This document shows, piece after piece, positions 8,519-18,027 of a stretch of 64,000 nt of DNA. This DNA comes from Pseudomonas sp. Seg1. Lineage in GTDB: Bacteria; Pseudomonadota; Gammaproteobacteria; Pseudomonadales; Pseudomonadaceae. Both the position numbers and the translations under genes were made by a program. Within the stretch, counting starts at the first letter, position 1; each line of letters opens with the position of its first letter. The stretch lies in the NCBI RefSeq assembly GCF_018326005.1, contig NZ_AP021903.1, positions 2,172,001 through 2,236,000 on the forward strand, written 5' to 3'. The notes beneath the pieces are model-generated. The model did no database searches, was not told the DNA's origin, and was given only the letters and a program-made list of their open reading frames with translations.

Positions 8519-10084
8519 TCAGCGGTTAAACCGCTCCACCAACGAGTACTGTGTATTCGCCGTCTTCGTCAGCTCTTCACTCAGCAACGCCGAGTTTTGC
8601 GCCTGTTCCGAGGTCTGGTCCGCCAGTTCCGAAATATTGCTGATGTTGCGGCTGATCTCCTCAGCCACCGCACTTTGCTCTTCGGTCGCCGCAGCGATCT
8701 GGGTGGTCATGTCGGTGATATTAGCCACCGCTTCACTGATCCCGACCAGTGCCTGATCCGCTTCCAGCACCCGCGCCACACCTTCTTCGGCCTGACGATG
8801 GCCAGCTTCCATGGTCTGCACAGCGCTGGACGCAGTTTGCTGCAACTTGGCGATCAAAGCATGAATCTGCCCGGTCGATTCGCTGGTGCGTTGCGCCAGT
8901 TGACGCACTTCGTCAGCCACCACAGCAAAACCACGACCCATTTCACCGGCACGTGCTGCCTCAATCGCAGCGTTCAGCGCCAGCAGGTTGGTCTGGTCGG
9001 CGATGCCTTTGATCACATCAACTACGCCGCCGATTTCGTCGCTGTCCTTGGCCAGTTGAGTGACGGTCAGACCGGTTTCACCCACGACCACGGACAAACG
9101 CTGAATGGCTTCGCGGGTTTCCCCGGCGATGTCACGACCACGACCGGTCAGGCGATTGGCTTCCTGAGTCGCGTCAGCGGTGCGCTGTACGTGGCTGGCC
9201 ACTTCCTGAGTCGTTGCGGCCATCTGGTTGACAGCGGTGGCGACCTGTTCGGTTTCCACGCGTTGACGTTCCAGGCCGGTCGAGCTGCTGTGTGCCAAGG
9301 CGTCGGACTGCTTGGCCTGATCGGTCAGGTGTTCGGCGGTGTCCTGCAGACGGGTCAGGCAGGTTTTCAGGCGCGCTTCCTGGCTGAGGATCGACATTTC
9401 CAGACGCGCTTGGGCGCCACGGCTGTCGGTGTACATCTGCGCAATCAACGGGTCGGAAGTGGTCTGCTCGGCCAGGCGCAGCAGGCGTTTGAGCCCACGT
9501 TGCTGCCATTGCAGGCCCATCAGGCCCAACGGCACCGACAGACCCGCCGCCAGAGCAAAGCCCCAGTGCGAGTTCAGCGTCGCGCCGATCACGAAGCTCA
9601 GTTGGCTGACCAGAATGAACGGCAGCCAGTCTTGCAGCACCGGTAGCCATTTATCGCTGGAAGGGATTGCCGACTTGCCTTGGTTGATGCGTTGGTAGAG
9701 CGCTTCGGCGCGGCGGATCTGTTCGGCGGTGGGTTTGATCCGCACCGACTCGTAACCGACCACCTGATTGCCGTCGAACACTGGCGTTACATAGGCGTTA
9801 ACCCAGTAATGATCACCGGTCTTGCAGCGATTCTTGACAATGCCCATCCATGGCAAGCCTTGTTTCAGTGTGCCCCACATGTGCGAAAACACCGCAGCCG
9901 GGACGTCAGGGTGACGCACCAGGTTGTGCGGCGCACGGATCAGCTCCTCACGCGAAAACCCGCTGATCTCGACGAAGGCGTCGTTGCAGTAGGTGATCAC
10001 GCCCTTGGCGTCGGTTGTGGAAATCAACCGCTGCTGAGCCGGGAAAGTCCGTTCGCGTTGTGTAATGGGCTGGTTGTTACGCAT
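8519..10084 (-). CDS. aer: PAS-domain methyl-accepting chemoreceptor, Aer-type aerotaxis/energy-taxis receptor
   Basis: A 521-aa chemoreceptor. An N-terminal PAS domain at about residues 15-120 ([32 protein letters not shown]) is the FAD-binding sensor in Aer proteins. Two closely spaced membrane segments lie near residues 155-195. A cytoplasmic signalling domain ends in the hairpin tip ([20 protein letters not shown]). There is no periplasmic ligand domain, as in Aer. The neighbourhood with cbb3 oxidase genes matches the aer-cco linkage of other pseudomonads, so it probably steers cells by respiratory state. The start has GGAT nine bases upstream. Confidence 0.88.
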   Translation of the reverse strand: MRNNQPITQRERTFPAQQRLISTTDAKGVITYCNDAFVEISGFSREELIRAPHNLVRHPDVPAAVFSHMWGTLKQGLPWMGIVKNRCKTGDHYWVNAYVTPVFDGNQVVGYESVRIKPTAEQIRRAEALYQRINQGKSAIPSSDKWLPVLQDWLPFILVSQLSFVIGATLNSHWGFALAAGLSVPLGLMGLQWQQRGLKRLLRLAEQTTSDPLIAQMYTDSRGAQARLEMSILSQEARLKTCLTRLQDTAEHLTDQAKQSDALAHSSSTGLERQRVETEQVATAVNQMAATTQEVASHVQRTADATQEANRLTGRGRDIAGETREAIQRLSVVVGETGLTVTQLAKDSDEIGGVVDVIKGIADQTNLLALNAAIEAARAGEMGRGFAVVADEVRQLAQRTSESTGQIHALIAKLQQTASSAVQTMEAGHRQAEEGVARVLEADQALVGISEAVANITDMTTQIAAATEEQSAVAEEISRNISNISELADQTSEQAQNSALLSEELTKTANTQYSLVERFNR

Positions 10085-10186
10085 GGTTTTTCAATCCGCA
10101 AGGCTTTGAAAGGTTGTCGGCGGTGGCAGGAAATTGTTGAATTTTTCTTTCAGTAATCAGTACGGCGTCGCAAAACGGGCCTTGCT

Positions 10187-10978
10187 TCAACCCGCCAGCA
10201 TCGGATAGGTGAACAGTGCGAAATGCAGCAGGTTCAGCCCGAAGTGCGTGGCGATTGCTGCGCCGAGTCCGCCAAAACGGTAGGCCAGACCATAGCCGAC
10301 ACCTGCCAGACCCGCCAGCAACACCCACGTCCAGCCCGCACCGATGTGCGCCAGCCCGAACAGCGATGAGGCCAGCAGCAGGGCAAGATTTTCGCCATAG
10401 GGCAGGTGTTTGAAACGCCGGCTCAGGCCGCCCTGTATATAGCCGCGAAACAACGCTTCCTCGACCAGGGTCACCAGCAGCAGATTGTTCAGCACCCACA
10501 GCCACGCCTGATCCGGCCACTTCGGTGCCCAGGCGATCACGCCCAGCAACAACGCGCCGCCGAGGGCGAGGATCACACTCAAGGTCAGGGCGAGGGCGGT
10601 GGCGTAGACCGTCAGGCGCAGCGAGCGCCGGGCGACAATCCATGGGCAGACCAGCAACAGCCAGAAACCAATCAGCGGTTTGTCTTGATTGAGGTACATC
10701 GAGAACGGCACGGCGTTGTCAGTGAAACGTTGCGGATCAATGGCGCGACCGTTGTAGAACCCTGGCAGCCAGTGCAGGGCCAGCGCCAAAGCCAGCACGA
10801 TGAACAGGCCGTGGCCGAGATAACGCGCAAACGGCACGTGTTGCTGGCGTACGGCGAAACCGGCCATCAAAAGCAGCCCGATAGAGATCAGTGCGAGCCA
10901 GCCGAGTTGACCGTAGCTCAGCGCCAAACCGTAGCCGAGGCCGAGAAGTGCCAGATAGAGCCATGGCAGAGACTTCAT
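10187..10978 (-). CDS. CPBP-family intramembrane glutamic endopeptidase
   Basis: A 263-aa polytopic inner-membrane protein of the CPBP (Abi/CAAX-protease-like) family. The family motifs are present in order: EEALFRG near residue 178, FGLAHIG near 213, and HFGLNLLHF near 244. The conserved Glu/Arg and His residues are thought to form the active site. The start at 10978 (MKSLPWLYLALL) has AAGGACC upstream; an in-frame start at 11074 adds an unlikely 32-residue leader. Substrate unknown; monocistronic. Confidence 0.85.
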   Translation of the reverse strand: MKSLPWLYLALLGLGYGLALSYGQLGWLALISIGLLLMAGFAVRQQHVPFARYLGHGLFIVLALALALHWLPGFYNGRAIDPQRFTDNAVPFSMYLNQDKPLIGFWLLLVCPWIVARRSLRLTVYATALALTLSVILALGGALLLGVIAWAPKWPDQAWLWVLNNLLLVTLVEEALFRGYIQGGLSRRFKHLPYGENLALLLASSLFGLAHIGAGWTWVLLAGLAGVGYGLAYRFGGLGAAIATHFGLNLLHFALFTYPMLAG

Positions 10979-11093
10979 GGAGGGTCCTTGTGCAGATTTT
11001 GTGGAAGGGCTTTCTACACGGACGAGCGGCGGGGGACAAGTCAAGGTGCGGCGAGAAACGGGGACAGTCCACAACCTCTGGCCGACCCGATAC

Positions 11094-11188
11094 CTGTGGG
11101 AGCTGGCTTGCCAGCGATGACGATTGCACAGCCGACATCGTCATCGGCTGATTCACCGCTATCGCTGGCAAGCCAGCTCCCACAAGGT
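11094..11188. repeat. inverted REP pair
   Basis: TGTGGGAGCTGGCTTGCCAG (11094 on) and its inverted partner CTGGCAAGCCAGCTCCCACA (to about 11185) flank a CAGCCGACATCGTCATCGGCTG palindrome (split here as CAGCCGAC / GTCGGCTG-like arms). It is a BIME-like element between two minus-strand genes. Confidence 0.82.
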
Positions 11189-11207
11189 TTTGTTTTTGGC
11201 TGAGGGA

Positions 11208-11894
11208 TCAGCGCAGGTTGAGTTTTGCCGCCGCGCGCTCAGTGATTTCCGTGCGCAGCTTCAGCGATGGCGCGGCACGCAGGCGGGCTTCATCGACAAT
11301 CGCGTTCGGTGCCGTTTCCGGGCTGCCTGAATGGAACGGCGGCGCCGGCGCATATTCCAGCTGCAACTGCACCAGTTGCGCCGTGTCGGCATCGAACAGT
11401 TCAGCCGCCAACACCAGCGCAAAATCGATTCCCGCGGTAATCCCGCCACCGGTAAACAGATTGCCGTCACGCACCACCCGATCCTTCACCGCAATCGCGC
11501 CCAGTGTCGGCAGCAGATCGTGATATGCCCAATGCGTAGTCGCCCGTTTGCCTTGCAGCAGACCCGCCGCGCCGAGCACCAGCGACCCGGTGCACACCGA
11601 CGTCACGTAACGCGCTTGCGCAGCCTGACGTTTGATGAAATCCAGCGTCTGAGCATCCTCCATCAAAGGACCGACGCCGCCACCGCCGGGCACACAGATC
11701 ACATCCAGATCCGGGCAATCCTCGAACGTTGTGGTCGGTTTCAGCAGCAGCCCGGTGCTGGCCGTGACCGGCATCAGGTCCTTCCAGATCAGATGCACCT
11801 GCACGCCCGGCAGCGAGGCGAGCACGTCGTACGGCCCGGTCAGGTCAAGTTGCTGAACCTGTGGAAACAACAGAAAACCGATCTGCAGCGTCAT
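11208..11894 (-). CDS. inhA: DJ-1/PfpI-family protein, probable isonitrile hydratase
   Basis: A 228-aa cytoplasmic protein of the DJ-1/PfpI superfamily. It has the family acidic residue in LDLTGPYDVL, an elbow Cys at about residue 101 in SVCTGSLVLGAAGLL, and the following THWAYHDLL. Length and motifs match isonitrile hydratase, which converts isonitriles to N-formamides and, as I recall, uses Cys101. The start at 11894 (MTLQIGFLLFPQV) follows GGAGC; the upstream ATG at 11930 is less likely. It is divergent from a GlxA-type regulator with an 89-bp shared promoter region. Confidence 0.82.
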   Translation of the reverse strand: MTLQIGFLLFPQVQQLDLTGPYDVLASLPGVQVHLIWKDLMPVTASTGLLLKPTTTFEDCPDLDVICVPGGGGVGPLMEDAQTLDFIKRQAAQARYVTSVCTGSLVLGAAGLLQGKRATTHWAYHDLLPTLGAIAVKDRVVRDGNLFTGGGITAGIDFALVLAAELFDADTAQLVQLQLEYAPAPPFHSGSPETAPNAIVDEARLRAAPSLKLRTEITERAAAKLNLR

Positions 11895-11983
11895 CGTTCT
11901 TGCTCCATGAAAAGAGGTGGACGGCTTCACTGTAGGCGCGTAGGTTCTGGCGCATACGCCAATAACCCCACGAATTACGCCAA

Positions 11984-12955
11984 ATGCCCAAAGCCATCCA
12001 CGTACTCGCGTTCGCCAATATGCAGATCCTCGACGTCACCGGGCCGTTGCAGGTATTCGCCTCGGCCAATGACCTCGCCCGTCAGCGCGGATTGCCCATT
12101 CCGTATGCGCCGAGCGTGATTGCCAGCGGCGGCGGGGCGGTGATGTCCTCGGCCGGTCTGGCGGTGTTGGCCGAGCCGTTGCCCGAAGCGCCCAGCGACA
12201 CGTTGATCATCGCCGGTGGCTGGGGGATTTATCCGGCGGCGGAAGATGTGCCGCTGGTGGATTGGGTGCGCGAGCATGCCGCGAAATGCCGTCGCGTGGC
12301 CTCGGTTTGTACGGGAGCGTTTCTGCTGGCGGCCAGCGGCTGGCTCGACGGTCGCCGCGTGGTCACCCACTGGACCCGTTGCGAACAGCTGGCGCAGCAG
12401 CACCCGAAACTGCAAGTCGAGGCCAATCCGATCTTCATCAATGACGGCCCGGTGTGGACGTCTGCGGGGGTCACCGCCGGCATCGATCTGGCGCTGGCGA
12501 TGGTTGAGGAAGATCTCGGTCGCGACATCGCGCTGGACGTCGCCCGCCATCTGGTGGTGTTCCTCAAACGCCCGGGCGGGCAGTCGCAATTCAGCGTGAC
12601 GCTATCGCTGCAAAATCAGGGCAATCGTTTCGACGACCTGCACGCGTGGATCGCCGAAAACCTGACCTGTGACCTCGGCATCCCGACCCTCGCCGAGCAG
12701 GCCGGGATGAGCGAACGCAGTTTCGTCCGCCACTACCGCGCCGACACCGGCCAGACCCCGGCGCGGGCCATCGAACTGATCCGTGTCGAAACGGCACGGC
12801 GCTTACTCAGTGACACGGGGTTGCCGGTCAAACGGGTCGCGGCCAATTGTGGATTTGGCAGCGAAGAGACGCTGCGCCGTAGTTTCCTGCGGGCGATTGG
12901 CGTGACGCCGCAGGCTTATCGCGAGCGCTTTTCGGTCAGTGCTGCAACAGATTGA
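11984..12955 (+). CDS. GlxA-family AraC-type transcriptional regulator
   Basis: A 323-aa regulator. The N-terminal DJ-1/PfpI-like sensor domain (residues about 5-190, including SVCTGAFLLAASGWLDG) is joined to a C-terminal AraC double helix-turn-helix domain (residues about 220-318; PTLAEQAGMSERSFVRHYR and VAANCGFGSEETLRRSF). It probably senses a small ligand related to that of the divergent isonitrile-hydratase-like gene and controls it; both carry the same DJ-1 fold. The start is the first ATG in frame. Confidence 0.9.
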   Translation: MPKAIHVLAFANMQILDVTGPLQVFASANDLARQRGLPIPYAPSVIASGGGAVMSSAGLAVLAEPLPEAPSDTLIIAGGWGIYPAAEDVPLVDWVREHAAKCRRVASVCTGAFLLAASGWLDGRRVVTHWTRCEQLAQQHPKLQVEANPIFINDGPVWTSAGVTAGIDLALAMVEEDLGRDIALDVARHLVVFLKRPGGQSQFSVTLSLQNQGNRFDDLHAWIAENLTCDLGIPTLAEQAGMSERSFVRHYRADTGQTPARAIELIRVETARRLLSDTGLPVKRVAANCGFGSEETLRRSFLRAIGVTPQAYRERFSVSAATD

Positions 12956-12969
12956 CGGGACAACGCTGA

Positions 12970-13080
12970 ACCTGTGGCGAGGGAGCTTGCTCCCGCTGGA
13001 CTGCGCAGCAGGCCCATGCTTTTGAGCCCAGTCAGGGGCGCTGCGCAACCCAGCGGGAGCAAGCTCCCTCGCCACAAAAG
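12970..13080. repeat. large inverted repeat, second REP class
   Basis: TGTGGCGAGGGAGCTTGCTC at the left and the complementary GAGCAAGCTCCCTCGCCACA at the right bracket a core with CTGCGCAGCAGG and CGCTGCGCAAC arms. This palindrome class (GGGAGCTTGCTCCC) differs from the GCTTGCCAGCGAT class seen elsewhere in the window. Confidence 0.85.
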
Positions 13081-13098
13081 CGTTATTCCTCAGATGTA

Positions 13099-13488
13099 TC
13101 AGACCTCGGCTTCCGCCACCTGATTGAAATACTTGCTCCGATCCGGCGTAAACGTCACCCGCATCTTCGTCCGCGAGCACGTCAGCGAGCGTTCTTCGCT
13201 CAAATCGATATCCAGATCTTCCCCACGCAACCCTTGCCACTGGGCGAGGTATTTCAGCGATCCGTATTTTTCGTTTTTCTTCAGGCTACGACTGACCCCG
13301 CCCTTCCAGCCGAGCACCGGTAATTCTCCAGCGAGGCATTTCAAGGCGAGGTCGGGGAAGCGTGCGGCGCGCTGGCGGCCGATTTCCCAGCATTTGATCA
13401 GGCCTTTGTCGGCGGCTTCCCAGAGTTGGGTGCGGGTCAGGCCGCTGCGAAGGGGTGTGTCGATACTGCGCTGGACGTGCTGGGACAT
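13099..13488 (-). CDS. conserved hypothetical small protein
   Basis: A 129-aa basic protein that I do not recognise. The start at 13488 (MSQHVQRSIDTPL) has AAGGAACC upstream; a longer frame to 13599 begins in unlikely Pro/His-rich sequence. The N-terminal half contains LTRTQLWEAADKGLIKCWEIG and the C-terminal half a charged beta-like stretch (DLDIDLSEERSLTCSRTKMRVTF, here split by eye). No signal peptide or membrane segment is visible. It is flanked by a REP element and a gene-free spacer. Confidence 0.6.
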   Translation of the reverse strand: MSQHVQRSIDTPLRSGLTRTQLWEAADKGLIKCWEIGRQRAARFPDLALKCLAGELPVLGWKGGVSRSLKKNEKYGSLKYLAQWQGLRGEDLDIDLSEERSLTCSRTKMRVTFTPDRSKYFNQVAEAEV

Positions 13489-13890
13489 TCTGGTTCCTTG
13501 AATTCGGGTTTTATTGGACAGCTCCGCTGTGCCCGTTGCGGTGGATGGTAGGGGGGGATGTAACAGCTGGCAACAAGGTATTTCGGGGTGTAAGTGCAAG
13601 TTGCGGGGGAGGGATTGGGGGGGTGTTTAGAAGATGTAGGGGCTGAGCTGCGCAATTGTGGTGAGGGGATTTAGCGAAACGTCGCACCGCCCCGACCGGT
13701 TGCGCAGCAGTCGCAAAGTCAGTGAATGCGGTATTTCTGGAGGAGTGGGGACGCAGGGTTGGGGGCTGCTTCGCAGCCCATCGGGGATAAATCCCCTCAC
13801 CACAGGGGTGCCACCCTGCTGATTGCTGCGTAGGGAATAGCCCGCTAAAGCACAGTTTTGTGGAATATCTCCTACAGAAAGTGGCGAGCT
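13489..13890. other. gene-free spacer (402 bp) with small hairpins
   Basis: No gene was seen. It contains GGGCTGC-TTC-GCAGCCC (13763-13779) followed by GGGGAT-AA-ATCCCC, a compact double hairpin of the kind scattered in Pseudomonas spacers. The base composition is unusual: long G runs near 13550 and 13610-13622. The promoter for the 13099 gene is presumably near 13500. Confidence 0.45.
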
Positions 13891-15717
13891 TTACGGCTGC
13901 CACTCACTCTTTTCTCCACTCAACCGTCGATCCAGAAAACTCGCCGCACTGATCAACGCCAGATGCGTCAGCGCTTGCGGGGTATTGCCCAGATGCCGGC
14001 CATGGCTGTCGAATTCTTCGGCGTACAGCCCCAGCGGATTGGCGTAGCGCAGCAACTGTTCAAACTCCAGATGGGCCTTTTCCACCTGACCGGCGCGGGC
14101 CAGGCATTCGACGTACCAGAACGAACACGCGGCAAACGCGCCTTCGGTGCCGGTCAAGCCGTCGATGTTGGCGTCGTCATTGCGATAGCGGTAAACCATG
14201 CCGTCGCGTACCAGATGCTTTTCAATGGCTTCGAGGGTCGAGAGCCAGCGCGGATCCTTGGCGCTGACGAAACGCACCAGCGGCATCAGCAGCATCGAGC
14301 CGTCGAGGGAGCTGCCGCCCTTGTACTGGACAAAATGCCCGCGCTCTTCGTCCCAGAAGTTGTCCCAGATGTCGGCGTAGATCGCCTGGCGGGTTTGATC
14401 CCACTGGGCGAACGGTGCAGGCAACGAGCGTTTTGAAGCCAAACGAATCGCCCGATCCAGTGCCACCCAGCACATCAGCCGTGAGTGCAGAAAGTGATGC
14501 TGCTCACCGCGCATTTCCCAAATGCCTACATCCGTGGTCTGCCACGTCTCACAGACTTGATCGACCACTTCGCGCACGTGTTTCCAGCCTTCGTGGGAAA
14601 TCGCGTCACCGTACTTGTTGACCAGATACACCGCGTCCATCAGCTCGCCGAAGATATCCAGCTGAATCTGGTCATACGCGCCATTGCCGATGCGCACCGG
14701 TCGGGCGCCGCCATGCCCGGACAGGTTGTCCAGTTCGGTTTCCGGTAATTCCTGTCGGCCGTCGATGGCGTACAAGATGTTGAGTTTCATCGGCTGACCA
14801 TGGCAATCGCTGACCCGATGGCGCAGCCAGCGCATGTAGTCGTTGGCTTCGCCGACAAAGCCCAGACGCATGAACGCGTAAACCGTGAACGACGCATCGC
14901 GGATCCAGGTGTAGCGATAATCCCAGTTGCGTTCGCCGCCGGGCGTTTCCGGCAGGCCGAAGGTCGCGGCGGCGAGGATCGCGCCGTGTTTGCGCGAGGT
15001 CAGCAGCTTGAGCGCGAGGGCAGAGCGGTTGACCATTTCCCGCCAGCGTCCGCGGTAAATCGACTGGCCGATCCAGTCGCGCCAGAACTTCAGCGTGCGC
15101 TCCATACAGAAGTCGCCGGCGCCTTCGGCGAAGCGCGGATCGTCGCTGGCGCCGAGCATGAAGGCCGCCGTCTGATCCTGCTTGAGGGTGAAGCGGGCAA
15201 TCGCCGCTGCGGCGTCCACCTGCAAGGGCTGATCAGAAGCCAGGCGCAGCGTCGGTTGCCCGCTGGCGCTGAACACCACGTCGTTGTTATCCAGCGCCGC
15301 GCGAGTGTCGGCACGGGCATAGTCGTGGCGTACCGCGCAGCGCATGTGGAAAGTCGCCTCGCCGCTGACCACCCGCACACGGCGCATCAGCAGTGGCAAG
15401 TCATCTTCGCTGTCACCCACCGGCAGCATGTCGGTGATTTCCACCACGGCATCGTCACTGAGCCAGCGGGTTTGCAGGACGTTGGTGTCCGGCAGGTAAA
15501 TTTGCTCGCGCCGGGCATCGGGCAAGGCTGGCGCCAACTGGAAAATACCCGCGTCGGGGGTATCCAGCAACGAACAGAAAATCGACGGACTGTCGAACTC
15601 CGGCCAGCAGAAAAAATCCACGCTGCCCTTGTCGTTGACCAGTGCCGCACTGCGCATGTCGCCGATGATGCCGTGGGCGTCGATCGGGCTTTGTCGTTCT
15701 GGATGATGCTCAGCCAT
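13891..15717 (-). CDS. glycoside hydrolase family 15 protein (glucoamylase/trehalase-like)
   Basis: A 608-aa cytoplasmic protein of the bacterial GH15-like family. The N-terminal beta domain (IIGDMRSAALVNDKGSVDFFCWP) is followed by the (alpha/alpha)6 catalytic domain from about residue 220, with the signature NWDYRYTWIRDASFTVYA. No signal peptide is present. Members hydrolyse alpha-glucans or trehalose; the substrate cannot be set from sequence. Its ATG overlaps the upstream glucose dehydrogenase stop by eight bases (ATGGCTGA), so the two are translationally coupled and plausibly act in sequence: release of glucose, then oxidation. Confidence 0.87.
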   Translation of the reverse strand: MAEHHPERQSPIDAHGIIGDMRSAALVNDKGSVDFFCWPEFDSPSIFCSLLDTPDAGIFQLAPALPDARREQIYLPDTNVLQTRWLSDDAVVEITDMLPVGDSEDDLPLLMRRVRVVSGEATFHMRCAVRHDYARADTRAALDNNDVVFSASGQPTLRLASDQPLQVDAAAAIARFTLKQDQTAAFMLGASDDPRFAEGAGDFCMERTLKFWRDWIGQSIYRGRWREMVNRSALALKLLTSRKHGAILAAATFGLPETPGGERNWDYRYTWIRDASFTVYAFMRLGFVGEANDYMRWLRHRVSDCHGQPMKLNILYAIDGRQELPETELDNLSGHGGARPVRIGNGAYDQIQLDIFGELMDAVYLVNKYGDAISHEGWKHVREVVDQVCETWQTTDVGIWEMRGEQHHFLHSRLMCWVALDRAIRLASKRSLPAPFAQWDQTRQAIYADIWDNFWDEERGHFVQYKGGSSLDGSMLLMPLVRFVSAKDPRWLSTLEAIEKHLVRDGMVYRYRNDDANIDGLTGTEGAFAACSFWYVECLARAGQVEKAHLEFEQLLRYANPLGLYAEEFDSHGRHLGNTPQALTHLALISAASFLDRRLSGEKSEWQP

Positions 15718-16510
15718 TGCCGCGAAACTCCGGATAGAGGCTCATGCCGCCGTCGATAAACAGGGTGGTGCCGATGATGTAGTCAGAAGCATCGGAGGCG
15801 AGGAAAACCACCGCGTTGGCGACGTCTTCAACATCGCCGATGCGCCCGTAGGGAATCAGGTCGAGCAGCTCTTCCCCGGCAGCGCCTTCGGTGGCTTCTT
15901 TATTGATCGCCGTGCGAATCGCCCCCGGTGCAATGCCGTTGATGCGAATGCGCTGATGGCTGACTTCCTGGGCAAGCGTCTGCATCAACTGATCGACACC
16001 GCCCTTGGACGCCGCGTAATTGACGTGCCCGGCCCACGGAATGCGCTGGTGCACCGAGCTCATGTGGATGATTTTGCCGGCGGCGCGGGATACGCCTTCG
16101 CGAACGCCTTGGCGATTGAAGATGCGCAACGCGGCACGGGCGCAGAGGAACTGGCCGGTGAGGTTGACGCCGATCACCGCGTTCCAGTCATCCAGCGACA
16201 TATCCACAGCCGCCGCATCTTTTTGCAGGCCGGAATTGGCGATCAGAATGTCCAGTGAGCCGAAAGCGTCGAGGGTTTCAGCGAACAGCCGTTCGACCTC
16301 GTCTTCCTTGGAGACATCGGCACCGATGGCCAGGGCCTGACCGCCATCGGCGATGATTTGTCGGGCGAGTGCTTCGGCGGGTTCGGCCTGGCGGTTGTAG
16401 TTGATGACCACGGCGGCACCGGCAGCGGCCAGGACTTTGGCGCAAGCGTGGCCAATGCCGGAACTGGCGCCGGTGACGAGAGCTACCTGACCGGCGAGAG
16501 AAATGTGCAT
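15710..16510 (-). CDS. SDR-family glucose 1-dehydrogenase-like oxidoreductase
   Basis: A 266-aa short-chain dehydrogenase with the nucleotide-binding TGASSGIG at residues 14-21, NAG-like NSG near 93, and the catalytic Ser and Tyr-x3-Lys in MSSVHQRIPWAGHVNYAASK. The C-terminal IDGGMSLYPEF resembles the glucose 1-dehydrogenase subgroup. It would oxidise glucose or a related sugar using NAD(P). It is the first gene of a two-gene operon with the GH15 gene. The start is at 16510 (MHISLAGQVALVTG). Confidence 0.85.
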   Translation of the reverse strand: MHISLAGQVALVTGASSGIGHACAKVLAAAGAAVVINYNRQAEPAEALARQIIADGGQALAIGADVSKEDEVERLFAETLDAFGSLDILIANSGLQKDAAAVDMSLDDWNAVIGVNLTGQFLCARAALRIFNRQGVREGVSRAAGKIIHMSSVHQRIPWAGHVNYAASKGGVDQLMQTLAQEVSHQRIRINGIAPGAIRTAINKEATEGAAGEELLDLIPYGRIGDVEDVANAVVFLASDASDYIIGTTLFIDGGMSLYPEFRGNG

Positions 16511-16602
16511 AGAGGAGGCGCCTGGGTTGAGGGCTTAATCAGCTGACCGATTGCCTGGCGTGAGAGTTCATTTCTGTGGGTTGTGGTGAAAGTATGGACC
16601 TC

Positions 16603-16700
16603 ATCGCTGGCAAGCCAGGCTCCCACAGGGAACATAGATGAACATGAATTTATGTACGACCAGTACCTCTGTGGGAGCTGGCTTGCCCGCGATGGGGCCT
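16603..16700. repeat. inverted REP pair
   Basis: CATCGCTGGCAAGCCAGGCT (16603 on) and TGTGGGAGCTGGCTTGCCCG (16671 on) form an inverted pair in the 272-bp spacer between the divergent SDR and MFS genes. Nothing else recognisable is present in the spacer. Confidence 0.8.
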
Positions 16701-16782
16701 TCACATTCCACCAACAATTCCCCGCTTCCTCTCTCATCAGCCTCTATGGCAACTTGGCCGCCCCTGACGAGGCTGTGACCTG

Positions 16783-17955
16783 ATGGCAAACCCATACCGC
16801 GAATTGTTCAACGCCCCCGGCGCCCGAAATTTTGTGCTGGCCGGGATGATCGCGCGCATGCCGATTTCAATGACCGGCATCGGCGTGATCACCATGCTTT
16901 CGCAGCTGTATGGTGGGTACGCACTGGCCGGTGCGGTGGCGGCGACATTTGCCTTGGCCACGGCGTTTTGTGCACCGCAGGTTTCGCGACTGGTGGACCG
17001 CTTCGGTCAGGGCAAAGTGCTGCCCATTTCGGCATTGATCGGTGGTGGCGCGCTGTTGATGTTGCTGCTGTGTACACGGTTGCAGGCGCCGAACTGGACG
17101 CTGTTTGTGTTCGCCGCGCTCGCTGGGTGCATGCCGAGTATGTCGGCGATGGTGCGGGCGCGCTGGACCGAAATCTATCGCGGCCAGCCGCAATTGCAGA
17201 CCGCGTATGCGCTGGAGTCGGTGCTTGATGAAGTTTGTTTCATCGTCGGCCCACCGCTGTCGGTGGGGCTGTGCGTGGCGGTGTTTCCCGAAGCCGGGCC
17301 ACTGGCGGCGTTGCTCGCGCTGGCGATCGGCGTAACGGCGTTTGTCGCCCAGCGCAGCACCGAGCCGCCGGTGCATCCGCACGCGTCTGAACATCACGGT
17401 TCGATCATCGGCTCGACAGATATTCAGCTGTTGTTGGCCTTGATGATCGCCATGGGCGTGATCGTCGGTGTGGTCGATGTTGTCAGCGTCGCGTTTGCCC
17501 AACAACAGGGGCAACCGGCAGCGGCGAGCATTGTGCTGTCGGTGTATGCCATCGGTTCGTGTCTGGCCGGGATCGCGTTTGGGGCGATGCGTTCGAAACT
17601 GCCGCTGCCGCGACTGTTTCTGTATGGCGGAGTGGCAACGGCAGTGACGACGTTGCCGCTATTGCTGGCGAGCAACATTCTCGGCCTGGCGCTGGCGGTT
17701 TTCATTGCCGGGCTGTTCTTTGCGCCGACCCTGATTGTCGCGATGGCACTGGTCGAACGCATCGTACCGCCGGCCAAACTCACCGAAGGCCTGACCTGGC
17801 TGGTGACCGGTCTGAGCATCGGCGTTGCCATCGGCGCCGCCGGTTCCGGTGCGCTGGTCGATGCCTTTGGCGCGCGCAGTGGCTTCTGGCTGGCGATTGC
17901 CGCCGGGGCGGTGGTCCTCGCGTCGGCGGTGCAGAGTTTCCGTCATCTGAAGTGA
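16783..17955 (+). CDS. MFS transporter
   Basis: A 390-aa major facilitator protein with twelve predicted membrane helices, a loop-2/3 motif (VSRLVDRFGQGKVLP) near residues 67-81, and a central cytoplasmic loop (STEPPVHPHASEHHGS) near residue 190. Substrate unknown; it resembles small drug/metabolite exporters of proteobacteria. It ends only 13 bp upstream of a PvdS-like box, is on the same strand as the siderophore genes and has no clear terminator after it. A role in siderophore transport is possible but not shown by the sequence. Confidence 0.85.
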   Translation: MANPYRELFNAPGARNFVLAGMIARMPISMTGIGVITMLSQLYGGYALAGAVAATFALATAFCAPQVSRLVDRFGQGKVLPISALIGGGALLMLLLCTRLQAPNWTLFVFAALAGCMPSMSAMVRARWTEIYRGQPQLQTAYALESVLDEVCFIVGPPLSVGLCVAVFPEAGPLAALLALAIGVTAFVAQRSTEPPVHPHASEHHGSIIGSTDIQLLLALMIAMGVIVGVVDVVSVAFAQQQGQPAAASIVLSVYAIGSCLAGIAFGAMRSKLPLPRLFLYGGVATAVTTLPLLLASNILGLALAVFIAGLFFAPTLIVAMALVERIVPPAKLTEGLTWLVTGLSIGVAIGAAGSGALVDAFGARSGFWLAIAAGAVVLASAVQSFRHLK

Positions 17956-17968
17956 TCAACCAACCGAC

Positions 17969-17992
17969 TAATTCCCGCGTCGCCTCATCCGT
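17969..17992 (+). promoter_or_regulatory. PvdS-type iron-starvation (IS) promoter box, one mismatch
   Basis: TAATT-N16-CGT, against the consensus TAAAT-N16/17-CGT, lies 36 bp upstream of the GTG start of the thioesterase gene. The 16-nt spacing is identical to the other six boxes in the window. Confidence 0.6.
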
Positions 17993-18027
17993 TCTCTTTT
18001 ACAGATAACCCTATTGAGGTAAACGCG

